From RPQJ01 sp963762315 (lineage in GTDB: Bacteria > Pseudomonadota > Gammaproteobacteria > Steroidobacterales > Steroidobacteraceae), in NCBI GenBank assembly GCA_963762315.1, contig CAVXKO010000005.1, positions 558,001 through 622,000 of the forward strand: 64,000 nucleotides of DNA, in the 5' to 3' direction. Position numbers and translations under genes: made by a program. This document shows positions 54,769 to 63,965 of the stretch, one piece after another (the first letter of the stretch is position 1; each line of letters opens with the position of its first letter). A model generated the notes under the pieces. The model saw nothing but the letters and a program-made list of their open reading frames with translations, searched no databases and was not told the origin of the DNA.

Positions 54769-55372
54769 GGTGGAGGACGTTCTGGAGGGTGCGGTACACC
54801 GCGATAGTGACCAGCGGCACGCGGATAGGGAAGTGGCGGGCGGAAGTTAACAGATCGCCGGATGGCGGCCGCGTTCCGCGGCCTGACGTCGAATGAAACC
54901 CCGCGCACGGGGGTTCCGCCTTGGCGTCGTCACGGAATGGAGATGGCCCGCGGACCCGTTGTCAGGCAACGTTGCGTCGTCTGGCAAGCTGAGAGCCGCC
55001 AGGCTGAAATCGAGCTGCATCCTCACTCGCGGCTCCCGGCTCGCGGCTGGCCGCCTGTTGGCGAGCCATGAGCAAGACGAGTGCCGGACCGTAGCGACTG
55101 GCGGACCATCGGCTGCGAGCGACGGTGACGTGCCGGCCGCTCCGGCGAGCGCATAAGCGGCCAGCACCGCAAGGCCTGCGCCGAATACGTTGGGTTGACT
55201 TCGAGCCGACCTCGAACGTCCGTAAAGGGCCGGCCGGGCCGAAGGCCTGCGCGAGTACTCGCCACCCGCGAACGCTACCGGGCGACGGCGTCACCGTCCG
55301 CCAGAACGATTCGGGTACTACGATGGTGATAACGCCCGGCCCTGAACTCGACGCCTGCCTTCCTCGAGGCGT
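54769..55372. other. Region without a recognisable gene
   Basis: About 600 bases between the HerA-like start and a degenerate coiled-coil gene. All open frames are short, Arg/Pro-rich and unlike proteins. A few stretches look like gene fragments but none joins into a family. Nothing else is supported. Confidence 0.4.
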
Positions 55373-55668
55373 ATCACGACGGGCCGGGAGCGCTACCTGG
55401 TCGAAAGCCGCGTCACCGATGTCGACGAGCAGATTGCGTACAAGCGCCACCAGATCGCCGAGCTCGAGGACGCCGTGGCGCGCAACGCATTCGACAGTCA
55501 TCAGCGAGACCGCCACGCCGGCAGGGCCGCACGGAAGCCGTGCTCGACGCCAAGCAGGCGGCCGACCGCATCGGCGAGGCTCAAGGCCGAAATCCGCCAG
55601 CTCGAAAGGACCGGGTCCAGTATGTCGCCGACCTCGAGGTCTACCGCAGCACCCACGCGCCCCGCTGA
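55373..55668 (+). pseudogene. Degenerate coiled-coil protein gene, several frame breaks
   Basis: Pieces in successive frames read as one helical protein: RERYLVESRVTDVDEQIAYK and RHQIAELEDAVARNAFDSHQ in one, then EAVLDAKQAADRIGEA, LKAEIRQLER, and DRVQYVADLEVYRSTHAPR before a TGA at 55666-55668. Three or more indels are needed to join them. No start codon is clear. It may be a decayed gene or a patch of poor sequence. It ends 120 bases before the ABC transporter operon. Confidence 0.35.
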
Positions 55669-55756
55669 GGTTCCGGTTCGACCGGCCGGCCGGCTGGTTC
55701 TGTCACCGTTTTGTTACCTCCCTGCGACTGACGGCGTAACCTCGCCCCCCTAGGAT

Positions 55757-55774
55757 GACGGATCCAGCTCCGTC
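55757..55774. promoter_or_regulatory. Inverted repeat GACGGA-N6-TCCGTC before cysA
   Basis: Perfect 6-base arms at 55757-55762 and 55769-55774, ending 14 bases before the cysA-like ATG. It could be an operator or leader hairpin. The region just upstream (55700-55717) also carries CTGTCAC-CGTT-TTGTTAC, a weak direct repeat. Confidence 0.35.
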
Positions 55775-55788
55775 AAACCGGGATCGTC

Positions 55789-57518
55789 ATGTCCATCGCG
55801 CTCGACCAGGTGACCAAGCGGTATCAGTCCGTGCCGGTGGTCAACGACGTCTCCCTGAAGGTGGAGCAGGGTGAATTCCTGGTGTTGCTGGGCCCCAGCG
55901 GCAGCGGCAAGAGCACCCTGCTGCGCGCCATCGCCGGGCTCACCGAGATCGACCACGGGCGCGTCTTCCTGCACGGCCAGGACGTCACCCACGTCAACGT
56001 CCGCGACCGGCAGGTCGGCTTCGTCTTCCAGCACTACGCGCTGTTCCGCCACATGACGATCGGCGAGAACATCGAATTCGCCCTGCGCGTCCGCAAGGTC
56101 AAATCCGCCGAACGCCGGGCGCGCCGCAAGGAATTGCTGCGGCTCGTCGCGCTCGAAGGCATGGACGACCGCCTGCCGAGCCAGCTGTCGGGCGGCCAGC
56201 AGCAGCGCATCGCCGTGGCCCGCGCGCTTGCGCACCGGCCGCAGGTGCTGCTGATGGACGAGCCGTTCGGCGCGCTCGACGCCAAGATCCGCGAGGAGCT
56301 GCGCCGCACCATCCGCCAGATCCAGCGCGAACTCGGCATGACGACCATCCTCGTCACGCACGACCAGGAAGAGGCCTTTGCGCTCGCGGACCGCATCGGC
56401 GTGATGCACCAGGGACGACTGCTCGAATGCGGCCGCCCGGACGACCTGTACACGCGGCCGCAGACGCGCTTCGTCTCGACGTTCCTCGGCGCGGCCAACC
56501 TGTTGCTCGGCTACCGCACCCAGCAGGGCGTGCGCTTCAATTCGCAGGTGGCGCAGGGCGAGGCCGTGCCGCGTGAAGTCGTCGCCGTGCTGCGGCCGGA
56601 AGAAGTCGAACTCGGCTCCGGCGAGGCTCAGGTGCGCTCCAACTTCGTCGGCCACGGCGAGGTGGAAGAAGTGTTGTTCTCCGGCGCCGTCGAGCGCCTG
56701 CGCGTACGCATGTCCGGCGACGGCCCGGTGCCCGTTGCGCCGGGGCGCGAAGGCCAGGCGGATGCCGGATCGCTGCTCGAGGTGTCGCGCACCCTGCCCG
56801 AGCAGCGCGAATTCCCGGTCTCGGCCGGGCAGCGCGTTGCGGTCGGTGCCCGGCGCGTGCACGTGCTGCCGACGCCCATATCGAGCTTCACGGCGGTGGG
56901 AGACGAACCGAGACCGCAGCCCGGATTCTGCACGATTCGCCGCTGCTCTCGACGCTCGGCACGCGCATGGCCACGCGGGTGGCGACGCGCATCGGCCGGG
57001 GCGATCGCGCTCCTCCCGGCATGCCGGCGGTGGCGACGGGGCCCGGCAGCGCGCAAGCCGCCGAATGGCTGCTGCGCCACGGCGCCGCGCAGCTGCTGTG
57101 CGTCCCGCCGACGGCGCCGCTGCCCTCGCACATCGTGATCCATACGGTGGATGCCGAAGCGCGCCGCGCCGCCGTGCCGGTCGCTGCGAGCTTGCTGCGA
57201 CACGTGGCGGCGGAGGCCGTGTACCTAGGCATTCACGCGGCCGGTTCCGCCGAGAAGGACCGCGGCACGTACATGCGCGACCTGCTCGACACGCGTTCGG
57301 CGGCGCTCGCCGAGCACGGCCTCGACATGCGCACGGAGCTGCGGTTCGGCGACGTCGCGGACGAGTTGCAGCGCGAGCTGTCGCTGCACCCAAATTCGAT
57401 GCTGGTGCTCGGCACCTCCGATCCGGACCACGTCGACTGGAAGTGGCTCGGCCAGATGCTCGAAGGGCAGCCAGATCGTCCCGTGCTGATCGTGAACGCA
57501 CGGGCCGCGGGGTACTGA
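55789..57518 (+). CDS. cysA: Sulfate-type ABC ATPase (CysA-like) with USP-like C-terminal domain, frame broken near 56905
   Basis: Residues 1 to ~235 form the ATPase: Walker A GPSGSGKSTLLRAI, Q-loop FVFQHYALFRHM, signature LSGGQQQRIAVARAL, Walker B VLLMDEPFGALDA and the H-loop VTHDQ. A TOBE domain follows to ~370 (VVAVLRPEEVELGSG). After about 56905 the frame changes, and ~190 further residues resemble a universal-stress-protein fold: HIVIHTVDAEARRAAVPVAASLLRH, AVYLGIHAAGSAEKD and SMLVLGTSDPDHVDW. With one missing base this is a ~575-residue fusion; a separate downstream gene is less likely but possible. The permease genes follow after 4 bases. Confidence 0.82.
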
Positions 57519-57522
57519 GCGC

Positions 57523-58368
57523 ATGGGCAATCACTGGTTCCGCCAGCCGAGCATCCTGCCGGGCTTCGGCCTTACGCTCGGGTTCACCGTGTTCTTCCTG
57601 AGCGGCATCGTGCTGCTGCCGCTCGCGGCGCTGGTGCTGAAGACCGCGAGCCTGAGCGGGACCGAGTTCGTCGCCATCCTCACCGATCCGCGCGCCCTGG
57701 CGTCGTATCGCCTCAGCTTCGGCGCGGCCATGGTCGCTGCGGTGATCAATGCAGTGTTCGGCTTCATCGTCGCGTGGTCGCTGGTGCGCTATGACTTCCC
57801 GGGCCGCCGGCTGGTGGACGCGCTGATCGACCTGCCTTTCGCCCTGCCCACGGCGGTGTCGGGCATCGCGCTCGCCACCGTCTTCTCGCCGAACGGCTGG
57901 CTGGGCCTCAAGCTCGCGGCGGCGGGCGTGCAGGTGGCCTACACGCGGCTCGGCGTCGTCGTGGCGCTGATCCTCATCGGCCTGCCGTTCGTGGTGCGTT
58001 CCGTGCAGCCGGCGCTGGTCGAGGCGCAGCGCGATCTCGAAGAGGCGGCCGAAAGCCTCGGCGCGGGTCCGTTCACCATCTTCCGCCGCATCATCCTGCC
58101 GGCCGTGTTCCCGGCGCTGCTCACGGGGTTCACCCTCGCGCTGGCGCGCGGCATCGGCGAGTACGGCTCGGTCGTGTTCATCTCCGGCAACCTGCCGCTC
58201 AAGACCGAGATCACGCCGCTGCTCATCGTCATCAAGCTCGAGCAGTTCGACTACCAGGGCGCCGCGGCGCTCGGCTTCATCATGCTGGTGATGTCGTTCG
58301 TGATGCTGTTCGCGATCAACCTCGTGCAGGCGTGGGGACGCCGCCGGCACACGCAGGCGGGGCGCTGA
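57523..58368 (+). CDS. cysT: Sulfate-type ABC permease CysT
   Basis: 281 residues, six membrane helices. The CysT pattern is clear: VFFLSGIVLLPLAALVLKTASL, IDLPFALPTAVSGIALATVFSPNGWLG, and the EAA loop AESLGAGPFTIFRRIILPAVFPALLTGFTLALARGIGEYG that docks to the ATPase. Intact. It pairs with CysW to import sulfate or a similar oxyanion. No periplasmic binding protein is encoded in this window. Confidence 0.9.
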   Translation: MGNHWFRQPSILPGFGLTLGFTVFFLSGIVLLPLAALVLKTASLSGTEFVAILTDPRALASYRLSFGAAMVAAVINAVFGFIVAWSLVRYDFPGRRLVDALIDLPFALPTAVSGIALATVFSPNGWLGLKLAAAGVQVAYTRLGVVVALILIGLPFVVRSVQPALVEAQRDLEEAAESLGAGPFTIFRRIILPAVFPALLTGFTLALARGIGEYGSVVFISGNLPLKTEITPLLIVIKLEQFDYQGAAALGFIMLVMSFVMLFAINLVQAWGRRRHTQAGR

Positions 58369-58369
58369 C

Positions 58370-59224
58370 ATGGCCGGCGCCGCACCGCGCGTCGAAGCGC
58401 GCCGCAACGCCTCGGTCGGCACACGCGCCGGCCGCGCGATGCTCATCTTCATCTCGATCGCGTTCCTCGCGCTGCTGCTGCTGGCGCCCTTGGGCGCGGT
58501 GCTGGCACAGGCGCTCGCGAACGGCGTCGCGGCGTATTTCGAGAGCTTCAAGGACCCGGACACGCTCGCCGCGATCCGCCTGACGCTGCTCACGGCCGCC
58601 ATCGTCGTGCCCGTCAACACGATCTTCGGCATCTGCGCGGCTTGGGCGATCGCGAAGTTCGAGTTCCGTGGCAAGAGCCTGCTCATCACCCTGATCGACC
58701 TGCCGTTCGCCGTGTCGCCGGTCATCGCGGGCCTCGTGCTGGTGATGCTGTTCGGCGCGCACGGCTGGTTCGGCCAGTGGCTGCAGGAGCGCGACATCGC
58801 GATCATCTTCACGGTGACGGGCATCGTACTGGCGACCATCTTCGTCACCTTCCCCTACGTGGCGCGCGAACTGATCCCGCTGATGCAGCAGCAGGGCAGC
58901 GAGGAGGAGGAGGCCGCGATCACCCTGGGGGCCAGCGCCTGGGTGACCTTCCTGCGCGTCACCCTGCCGAAGATCCGGTGGGGCCTGCTCTACGGCATGA
59001 TTCTCTGCAACGCCCGAGCCATGGGCGAGTTCGGCGCGGTGTCGGTCGTGTCGGGCCACATCCGCGGCATGACCACCACGATGCCGCTGCAGGTCGAAAT
59101 CCTCTACAACGAATACAATTTCGTCGCGGCATTTGCCGTGGCCTCGCTCCTCGCGCTGCTCGCCATCGTCACGCTGGTGATCAAGACGCTCGTGGAATGG
59201 CGAGCCGACCGGCGCACGGGTTGA
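58370..59224 (+). CDS. cysW: Sulfate-type ABC permease CysW
   Basis: 284 residues, starting one base after the cysT stop. Six helices with LIDLPFAVSPVIAGLVLVMLFGAHGWFG and the EAA loop ITLGASAWVTFLRVTLPKIRWGLLYGMILCNARAMGEFG, then SVVSGHIRGMTTTMPLQVEILYNEYN, all typical of CysW. Intact. It forms the translocation pore with CysT. A histidine kinase begins 4 bases after its stop, so transporter and sensor are one transcript. Confidence 0.92.
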   Translation: MAGAAPRVEARRNASVGTRAGRAMLIFISIAFLALLLLAPLGAVLAQALANGVAAYFESFKDPDTLAAIRLTLLTAAIVVPVNTIFGICAAWAIAKFEFRGKSLLITLIDLPFAVSPVIAGLVLVMLFGAHGWFGQWLQERDIAIIFTVTGIVLATIFVTFPYVARELIPLMQQQGSEEEEAAITLGASAWVTFLRVTLPKIRWGLLYGMILCNARAMGEFGAVSVVSGHIRGMTTTMPLQVEILYNEYNFVAAFAVASLLALLAIVTLVIKTLVEWRADRRTG

Positions 59225-59228
59225 AAGG

Positions 59229-61346
59229 ATGACGAATACGCTCAAAGAATGGCTGGCGAGCCTGCGACGCCTGGCGGCCGGCCCGAAGTCGCTGGAGCGT
59301 TCGCTGGCCTTCACGGTCGGCGGGCTGCTGCTGGCCGCCATCGTCGTGCTCGCCTTCAGTGCGGTGAGCCTGCTGCGCAAGCAGGCCGAGCAACAGGCGC
59401 TCTCCCGGGTGCAGCTCGCGGGGGTTGCCGCTCGCGAGGAAGTGCGCCGCATCGGCGAGGACACGCTCACCGCGGCCCGGGTGCTTGCGGCGCGACCCGC
59501 CCTGCAGCGCTTGATCCGCGAGGGCAATCGCGAGCAACTCGAGCTCGTGCTGCACCGTTCCTGCGACGCCGCTGCCTTGAGCGCCTGCGCCGTCGTCGTC
59601 GGGCCGGATGTCCTGCTCGGATCCACGCAGCCGGCCTTGAACTGGGCGCCACTGCTCGAGAGCGCGGCAGAGCAGGGTGAGCGCTTCATGCTTGCGCCGG
59701 CCGGGGTGCCGGACGGCCTGCTCGGCGCGACGGCAACCATTCCCAACCTCGTCGACACGCGCGTCGTGGTGCTGCGGTATTTCGACGCGAGGCTCGCGCG
59801 GTCGCTGACGGAAGCCGCCGGTATCGACGTCCGCCTCGTGCGGCTGTCCAAATGGCTCGACAACGTCGAGCCGACCTTCAAGGAACTGCATTCGACGGCG
59901 CTCACGAACGGCAGCACGTTCGCGGAGCGGATCGACGCGCTCGACTTGTACGCGTCGAGCACGCCGATTGCCGCGTCGACGGGCGAGGGTGTCGCGCTGC
60001 TCGAGGCGCGCCTGCCCGCGTCGGGCGTCGACGGGGAAGTGGACGGTTTCGTGCGCCGCCTCGCGTGGACCGCGGTCATCCTGGGCTTGCTCGCCATTGC
60101 TGCGGCGCTGCTGCTGGCGCGGCGCATCGTCGGGCCCCTGCAGACGCTTGCGGAGTCCGCCGGGCGCCTCGGTCGCGGCGACTTCTCGACGTCCATCCCG
60201 GTTTCCGGCGGTCCAGAAACCGCGGCGCTCGCCCGCACCATGGAAGACATGCGGCGCAATCTCGTCGACCTCAACGGCGCGCTGAGGCGCCGCGAAGCCG
60301 AGGCGCAGGCGATGCTGCGCGGCGTGGTGGAGGGCGTGTTCGCGGTCGATGGCGACCGGAACCTGCGCTACCTCAATCCGCAGGCCGAGCAGATGTTCGG
60401 GGTCTCGTCCAGCGACGCACTTGGGCAATTCTGCGGCGACGTCTTGAAGCCGTGCACCACGAAGGACGGCAAGCGTCCGTGCGAGTCGGACTGCCCGATC
60501 GTGGCGGCGCGCAACCAGGGGTCGGCGCAGGCCACGGAGTTCCTGCCGAAGCCCGACGGCAGCAAGCGCACGGTCATCATCACCAGCGCGCGGATGGTCG
60601 ACGGCCTGCAGGTGCAGGTGATGCGCGACGAAACCGATCTCGAGCTGGCTCGTCGTGCACGGGATTCGATCCTGGCGAACATCTCCCACGAGTTCCGCAC
60701 GCCGCTTGCGGCGCAGCTCGCGTCGCTCGAACTGCTGCAGGACAACCTGCAGGAGATGCCGCGCGAGCAGCTGCAGGAACTCGTCGCCTCGCTGCAACGA
60801 GGCACGCTGCGGCTCACGAGGCTGATCGACAACCTGCTCGAGAGCGTGCGCATCGAGTCCGGGCAGCTCGGCATCCGCTCGCAGCGGGTAGCGCTCGAGG
60901 ATGTCGTCCGCGACGCGGGCGAGCTGGTCGACGGCCTGCTGACGCAGCGCAACCAGTCGCTCGAGATCGCGTTGCCGGAATTCCTGCCCGACGTGATGGG
61001 CGATGCGCCGCGGCTGACGCAGGTGTTCGTCAATCTGCTCGCCAACGCCAACAAGTTCGGGCCGGAAGGCAGCACCCTGCTCGTCTCGGGAGACATCGCC
61101 GGCGGCGAGGTGAACGTGTGGGTCGAGGACGAAGGCCCGGGAGTCGCCGATCCGGAGCGCGGCTCGATCTTCGAACGCTTCTACCGCGCGGCCGACCAGG
61201 AGCCGGAGCCGCGCGGGCTCGGGCTCGGGCTCTGGATCGTGAAGTCCATCGTCGATCGCCACGGCGGTCGCGTTGCGGCGGCTCGCACGCGCGCCGGTCG
61301 CACGCGCTTCACCGTGACCTTGCCCGTGGCCGGTGAGGACGTATGA
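59229..61346 (+). CDS. Sensor histidine kinase with HAMP and Cys-rich PAS domain
   Basis: 705 residues. Helix one (about 28-48) and helix two (~278-298) enclose a periplasmic sensor of ~230 residues. A HAMP domain follows, then a PAS domain (VVEGVFAVDGDRNLRYLNPQAEQMFG) with Cys402, Cys409, Cys418 and Cys422 in close spacing. The HisKA box is NISHEFRTPL with His487, and the ATPase has NLLANANKFG, DEGPGV and GLGLGLWIVKSIV. It phosphorylates the response regulator that overlaps its stop by 4 bases (ATGA). The Cys cluster could bind a metal or Fe-S centre or sense redox. Confidence 0.9.
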   Translation: MTNTLKEWLASLRRLAAGPKSLERSLAFTVGGLLLAAIVVLAFSAVSLLRKQAEQQALSRVQLAGVAAREEVRRIGEDTLTAARVLAARPALQRLIREGNREQLELVLHRSCDAAALSACAVVVGPDVLLGSTQPALNWAPLLESAAEQGERFMLAPAGVPDGLLGATATIPNLVDTRVVVLRYFDARLARSLTEAAGIDVRLVRLSKWLDNVEPTFKELHSTALTNGSTFAERIDALDLYASSTPIAASTGEGVALLEARLPASGVDGEVDGFVRRLAWTAVILGLLAIAAALLLARRIVGPLQTLAESAGRLGRGDFSTSIPVSGGPETAALARTMEDMRRNLVDLNGALRRREAEAQAMLRGVVEGVFAVDGDRNLRYLNPQAEQMFGVSSSDALGQFCGDVLKPCTTKDGKRPCESDCPIVAARNQGSAQATEFLPKPDGSKRTVIITSARMVDGLQVQVMRDETDLELARRARDSILANISHEFRTPLAAQLASLELLQDNLQEMPREQLQELVASLQRGTLRLTRLIDNLLESVRIESGQLGIRSQRVALEDVVRDAGELVDGLLTQRNQSLEIALPEFLPDVMGDAPRLTQVFVNLLANANKFGPEGSTLLVSGDIAGGEVNVWVEDEGPGVADPERGSIFERFYRAADQEPEPRGLGLGLWIVKSIVDRHGGRVAAARTRAGRTRFTVTLPVAGEDV

Positions 61347-62027
61347 AGATCCTCATCGTCGACGACGATGCGGATCTCCTTTCATTGGTCGGCTTCGCGC
61401 TGACGCAGAGCGGCTACGTCGTCGTGAAGGCCGCCAACGCGCAGACCGCGATCCGGCAGTTCGCCGCGGAGTCGCCCGATCTTGCGATTCTCGACATCAA
61501 CCTGCCGGACGGCAGCGGCTTCGACATCTGCAAGGCCATCCGCGAACACTCACGCATTCCAGTCATGATGCTGACGGCGCGCGGCGAGGAAGAAGACCTC
61601 GTGCGCGCGCTCGACCTCGGCGCGGACGATTACCTCACCAAGCCGTTCAGCCCACGCACGCTGCTCGCGCGCGTGAAAGCGTTGCTGCGGCGCGCCGGCC
61701 TCGAATCCGGCGGCGCGGCGAGCGCGGGCCCGTTCAAGCTCGACCTCGAGGCGCATGCGCTGCAGGTCGGCGAGGCCGCGCCGGTGAAGCTCACCAAGCT
61801 CGAGACACGGCTGATGCAGATCCTCATCGCGAATGCCGGCCACGTGGTCAGCACGGAGCGCCTGCTGACGCACGTGTGGGGACATCGTGGGAGCGGGGAC
61901 CGGCAGCTGCTCAAGCAGCTCGTGCATCGGCTGCGCCAGAAGATCGAGGCCGATCCCGCCGCGCCGCAGATACCTGCAGACCGAGTCTGGTGCGGGCTAT
62001 CGGTTGGACGCCGGCGCCGCCGGATAG
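61343..62027 (+). CDS. OmpR/PhoB-type response regulator, frame broken near 61967
   Basis: The receiver domain has the acid triad in IVDDDADLL, the phosphoacceptor Asp51 (LAILDINLPDG), MLTARG and the Lys in DDYLTKPFSP. The C-terminal winged helix (LTKLETRLMQILIANAGHVVSTERLLTHVWG, LLKQLVHRLRQKIEADP) is OmpR type. The frame as written runs on to 62137, but the family end RYLQTESGAGYRLDAG lies in the +1 frame and stops at 62025-62027. One extra C at about 61967 restores it (228 residues). It probably controls the upstream sulfate-type ABC operon. Confidence 0.9.
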
Positions 62028-62042
62028 CTGACGACGCCCAGG

Positions 62043-62060
62043 ACGTTCCGGCTGGAACGT
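62043..62060. repeat. Palindrome ACGTTCC-GGCT-GGAACGT
   Basis: A perfect 7-base inverted repeat between the convergent response regulator and ABC exporter genes, followed by CGCGGCAATGTCAGC. It matches the copy at 35310-35327. Here it could serve as a bidirectional terminator, although no T-run follows. Confidence 0.6.
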
Positions 62061-62084
62061 TGCCGCGGCAATGTCAGCGACTTC

Positions 62085-63944
62085 TCAGCGGTATCCCTTC
62101 GCCTGCAGCTGGAACAGCTGCGCGTAATGCCCGTTGAGGGTCATCAGCTGCTCGTGACTGCCGCGCTCCAGGATCTGCCCGCCCTGGATCACCAGGATCT
62201 GGTCGGCCATGCGCACCGTCGAGAACCGATGCGAGATGAGGATCACCATCCGCGCCTTCGCCAGTTCGCGGAACTGCTCGAACACCTGCGCCTCGGCGCG
62301 CGCGTCCATCGCGGCCGTCGGCTCGTCGAGCACGAGGATGTCCGATTCCCCGCGCATGAACGCGCGTGACAGCGCGATCTTCTGCCACTGGCCCCCCGAC
62401 AGCTCGCGCCCGTCCTTGAACCACTTGCCGAGCTGCGTCTGGTAGCCAGCGGGCAGCTCCTCGACGAACGGGGCGGCCATGCCGAGGCTCGCCGCCTCGT
62501 GCCAGCGCACCTCGTCGTCGAAGTGCGTCACGTCGCCGGCGCCGATGTTCTCGCCCACCTTCAACTGGTAGCGCGCGAAGTCCTGGAAGATCACGCCGAC
62601 GCGACGGCGCAGCGCCGCAGGGCTCCACTCCGCGAGATCGAGCCCGTCGAGCGTGATGCGGCCGCTCGACGGAGCATAAAGGCGCGTCAGCAGCTTGATC
62701 AGCGTGGTCTTGCCGGAGCCGTTCTCGCCGACGAGCGCGAGGCTCTCGCCCGGACGCAGCTGGAAGCTCACGTCGCTGACGGCGGGCTCGGTGGCGCCCG
62801 GATACGTGAAGCTCACGTGATCGAACTTCACACCATCGGACGGTTGCGGTCCGGCCGTTGCCGTACCGCCGGCGTCATCGACCGGCGTGTCGAGGTAGTC
62901 GTACAAGGTGGAGAGATACAGGTTGTCTTCGTACATGCCGCCGATCGCGGAGAGGATCGACGACACCGCCGACTGCCCTTGTCGGAACAGGAGCACGTAC
63001 ATGGTCATCTCGCCGAGCGTGATACGGCCGCGAACCGCGCTTACGGCAATCCACGCGTACGCCGCGTAGAACGCGGCCGTGCTGATCAGCCCGAGAAAGA
63101 ATCCCCAGGTGTCGCGCCGGATCGTGAGCCGGCGATCTTCCTTGAACACCTTCTGGAATATCGAGCGGTAGCGCTTGAGCAGCAGCGGGCCGAGGTCGAA
63201 GAGCTTCACTTCCTTCGCGTGGTCTTCGCGCGCCAGCACCGTCTCGAGGTACATCTGCATGCGCGTCTCGGGCGAGCGCCAGCGGAACAGCCGGAAAGCA
63301 TCGCCCGAGAACTTCGCTTCGGCGATGAACGACGGCAGGCCCGCGAGCAGCAGCACCGCGACGGCCCACGGCGAGAACTGCACCAGCAACGTGCCGAAGC
63401 TGAGCAGGGCGATGCCGTTCTGCACGAGCCCGAAGCTGCGCATGACCAGCGACAAAGGACGGCTCGAGGCCTCGCGTCGCGCGCGCGTCAGCTTGTCGTA
63501 GAACTCCGAATCCTCGAAGTGGCGCAGCTCGAGCGTCAGCGCCTTCTCGAGGATCATCTCGTTGACGCGCTGGCCGAGTTGCGCGCGGAGCAGCGACTGG
63601 CAGGTGGAGAGTCCGCGCTGCGTGGCCGCCGTCAGCGCCACGAGCACGCCTTCGAGCGCGACGTAACCGAGCACCGTCGTCAGGTCCGTCCCGCCCGAGG
63701 CCTGCGCCCCGATGGCGGCCACCACAGCGTCGACGATGCGCGCGCCGATGAACGCGATGGCCGCCGGCAGGACGCCGGCGAGCACCGTCAGCAGTGCCAG
63801 CGAGATCGTGAGCCGGCGGCTCGTGGCCCAGACCAGATCGAGCGCCTGGCGCGTGTACTGGAACACTTCAGGCAGGGCCCGCAGCGTGGCCATGGCGCCT
63901 GAGCCCGGCGTGGAGGAGGGGTTCAGCCTGCGGCCAGCGACCAT
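62085..63944 (-). CDS. ABC exporter (fused membrane and ATPase domains)
   Basis: 619 residues from ATG 63942-63944; ATG 63891-63893 would remove 17 residues and fits the family start as well. The N-terminal six-helix membrane domain (SLALLTVLAGVLPAAIAFIGARIVD, FFLGLISTAAFYAAYAWIAVSAV) leads to an ATPase with Walker A VGENGSGKTTLIKL, Q-loop VIFQDFARY, signature LSGGQWQKIALSRAF, Walker B ILVLDEPTAAMD and ISHRFSTV. It works as a homo- or heterodimer, exporting lipid, peptide or drug. The signature GGQWQ form is common in peptide and lipid exporters. Substrate unknown. Confidence 0.9.
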   Translation of the reverse strand: MVAGRRLNPSSTPGSGAMATLRALPEVFQYTRQALDLVWATSRRLTISLALLTVLAGVLPAAIAFIGARIVDAVVAAIGAQASGGTDLTTVLGYVALEGVLVALTAATQRGLSTCQSLLRAQLGQRVNEMILEKALTLELRHFEDSEFYDKLTRARREASSRPLSLVMRSFGLVQNGIALLSFGTLLVQFSPWAVAVLLLAGLPSFIAEAKFSGDAFRLFRWRSPETRMQMYLETVLAREDHAKEVKLFDLGPLLLKRYRSIFQKVFKEDRRLTIRRDTWGFFLGLISTAAFYAAYAWIAVSAVRGRITLGEMTMYVLLFRQGQSAVSSILSAIGGMYEDNLYLSTLYDYLDTPVDDAGGTATAGPQPSDGVKFDHVSFTYPGATEPAVSDVSFQLRPGESLALVGENGSGKTTLIKLLTRLYAPSSGRITLDGLDLAEWSPAALRRRVGVIFQDFARYQLKVGENIGAGDVTHFDDEVRWHEAASLGMAAPFVEELPAGYQTQLGKWFKDGRELSGGQWQKIALSRAFMRGESDILVLDEPTAAMDARAEAQVFEQFRELAKARMVILISHRFSTVRMADQILVIQGGQILERGSHEQLMTLNGHYAQLFQLQAKGYR

Positions 63945-63965
63945 CCGCTCACCGTGTCGCGCGCC

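Noticed and set aside
55700..55717. Pho box controlling the ABC operon
   Set aside because: Second repeat matches poorly and the transporter is of the sulfate type; kept only as a weak candidate site.
55750..58848. Very long reverse-strand open frame (over 1000 codons) opposite the ABC operon
   Set aside because: It is antisense to well-conserved CysA/T/W genes; its product is Arg/His/Asp-rich low-complexity sequence with no domain, as expected from GC-rich codon bias.
59181..61262. Long reverse-strand frame opposite the histidine kinase
   Set aside because: Pure shadow of a clearly conserved kinase.
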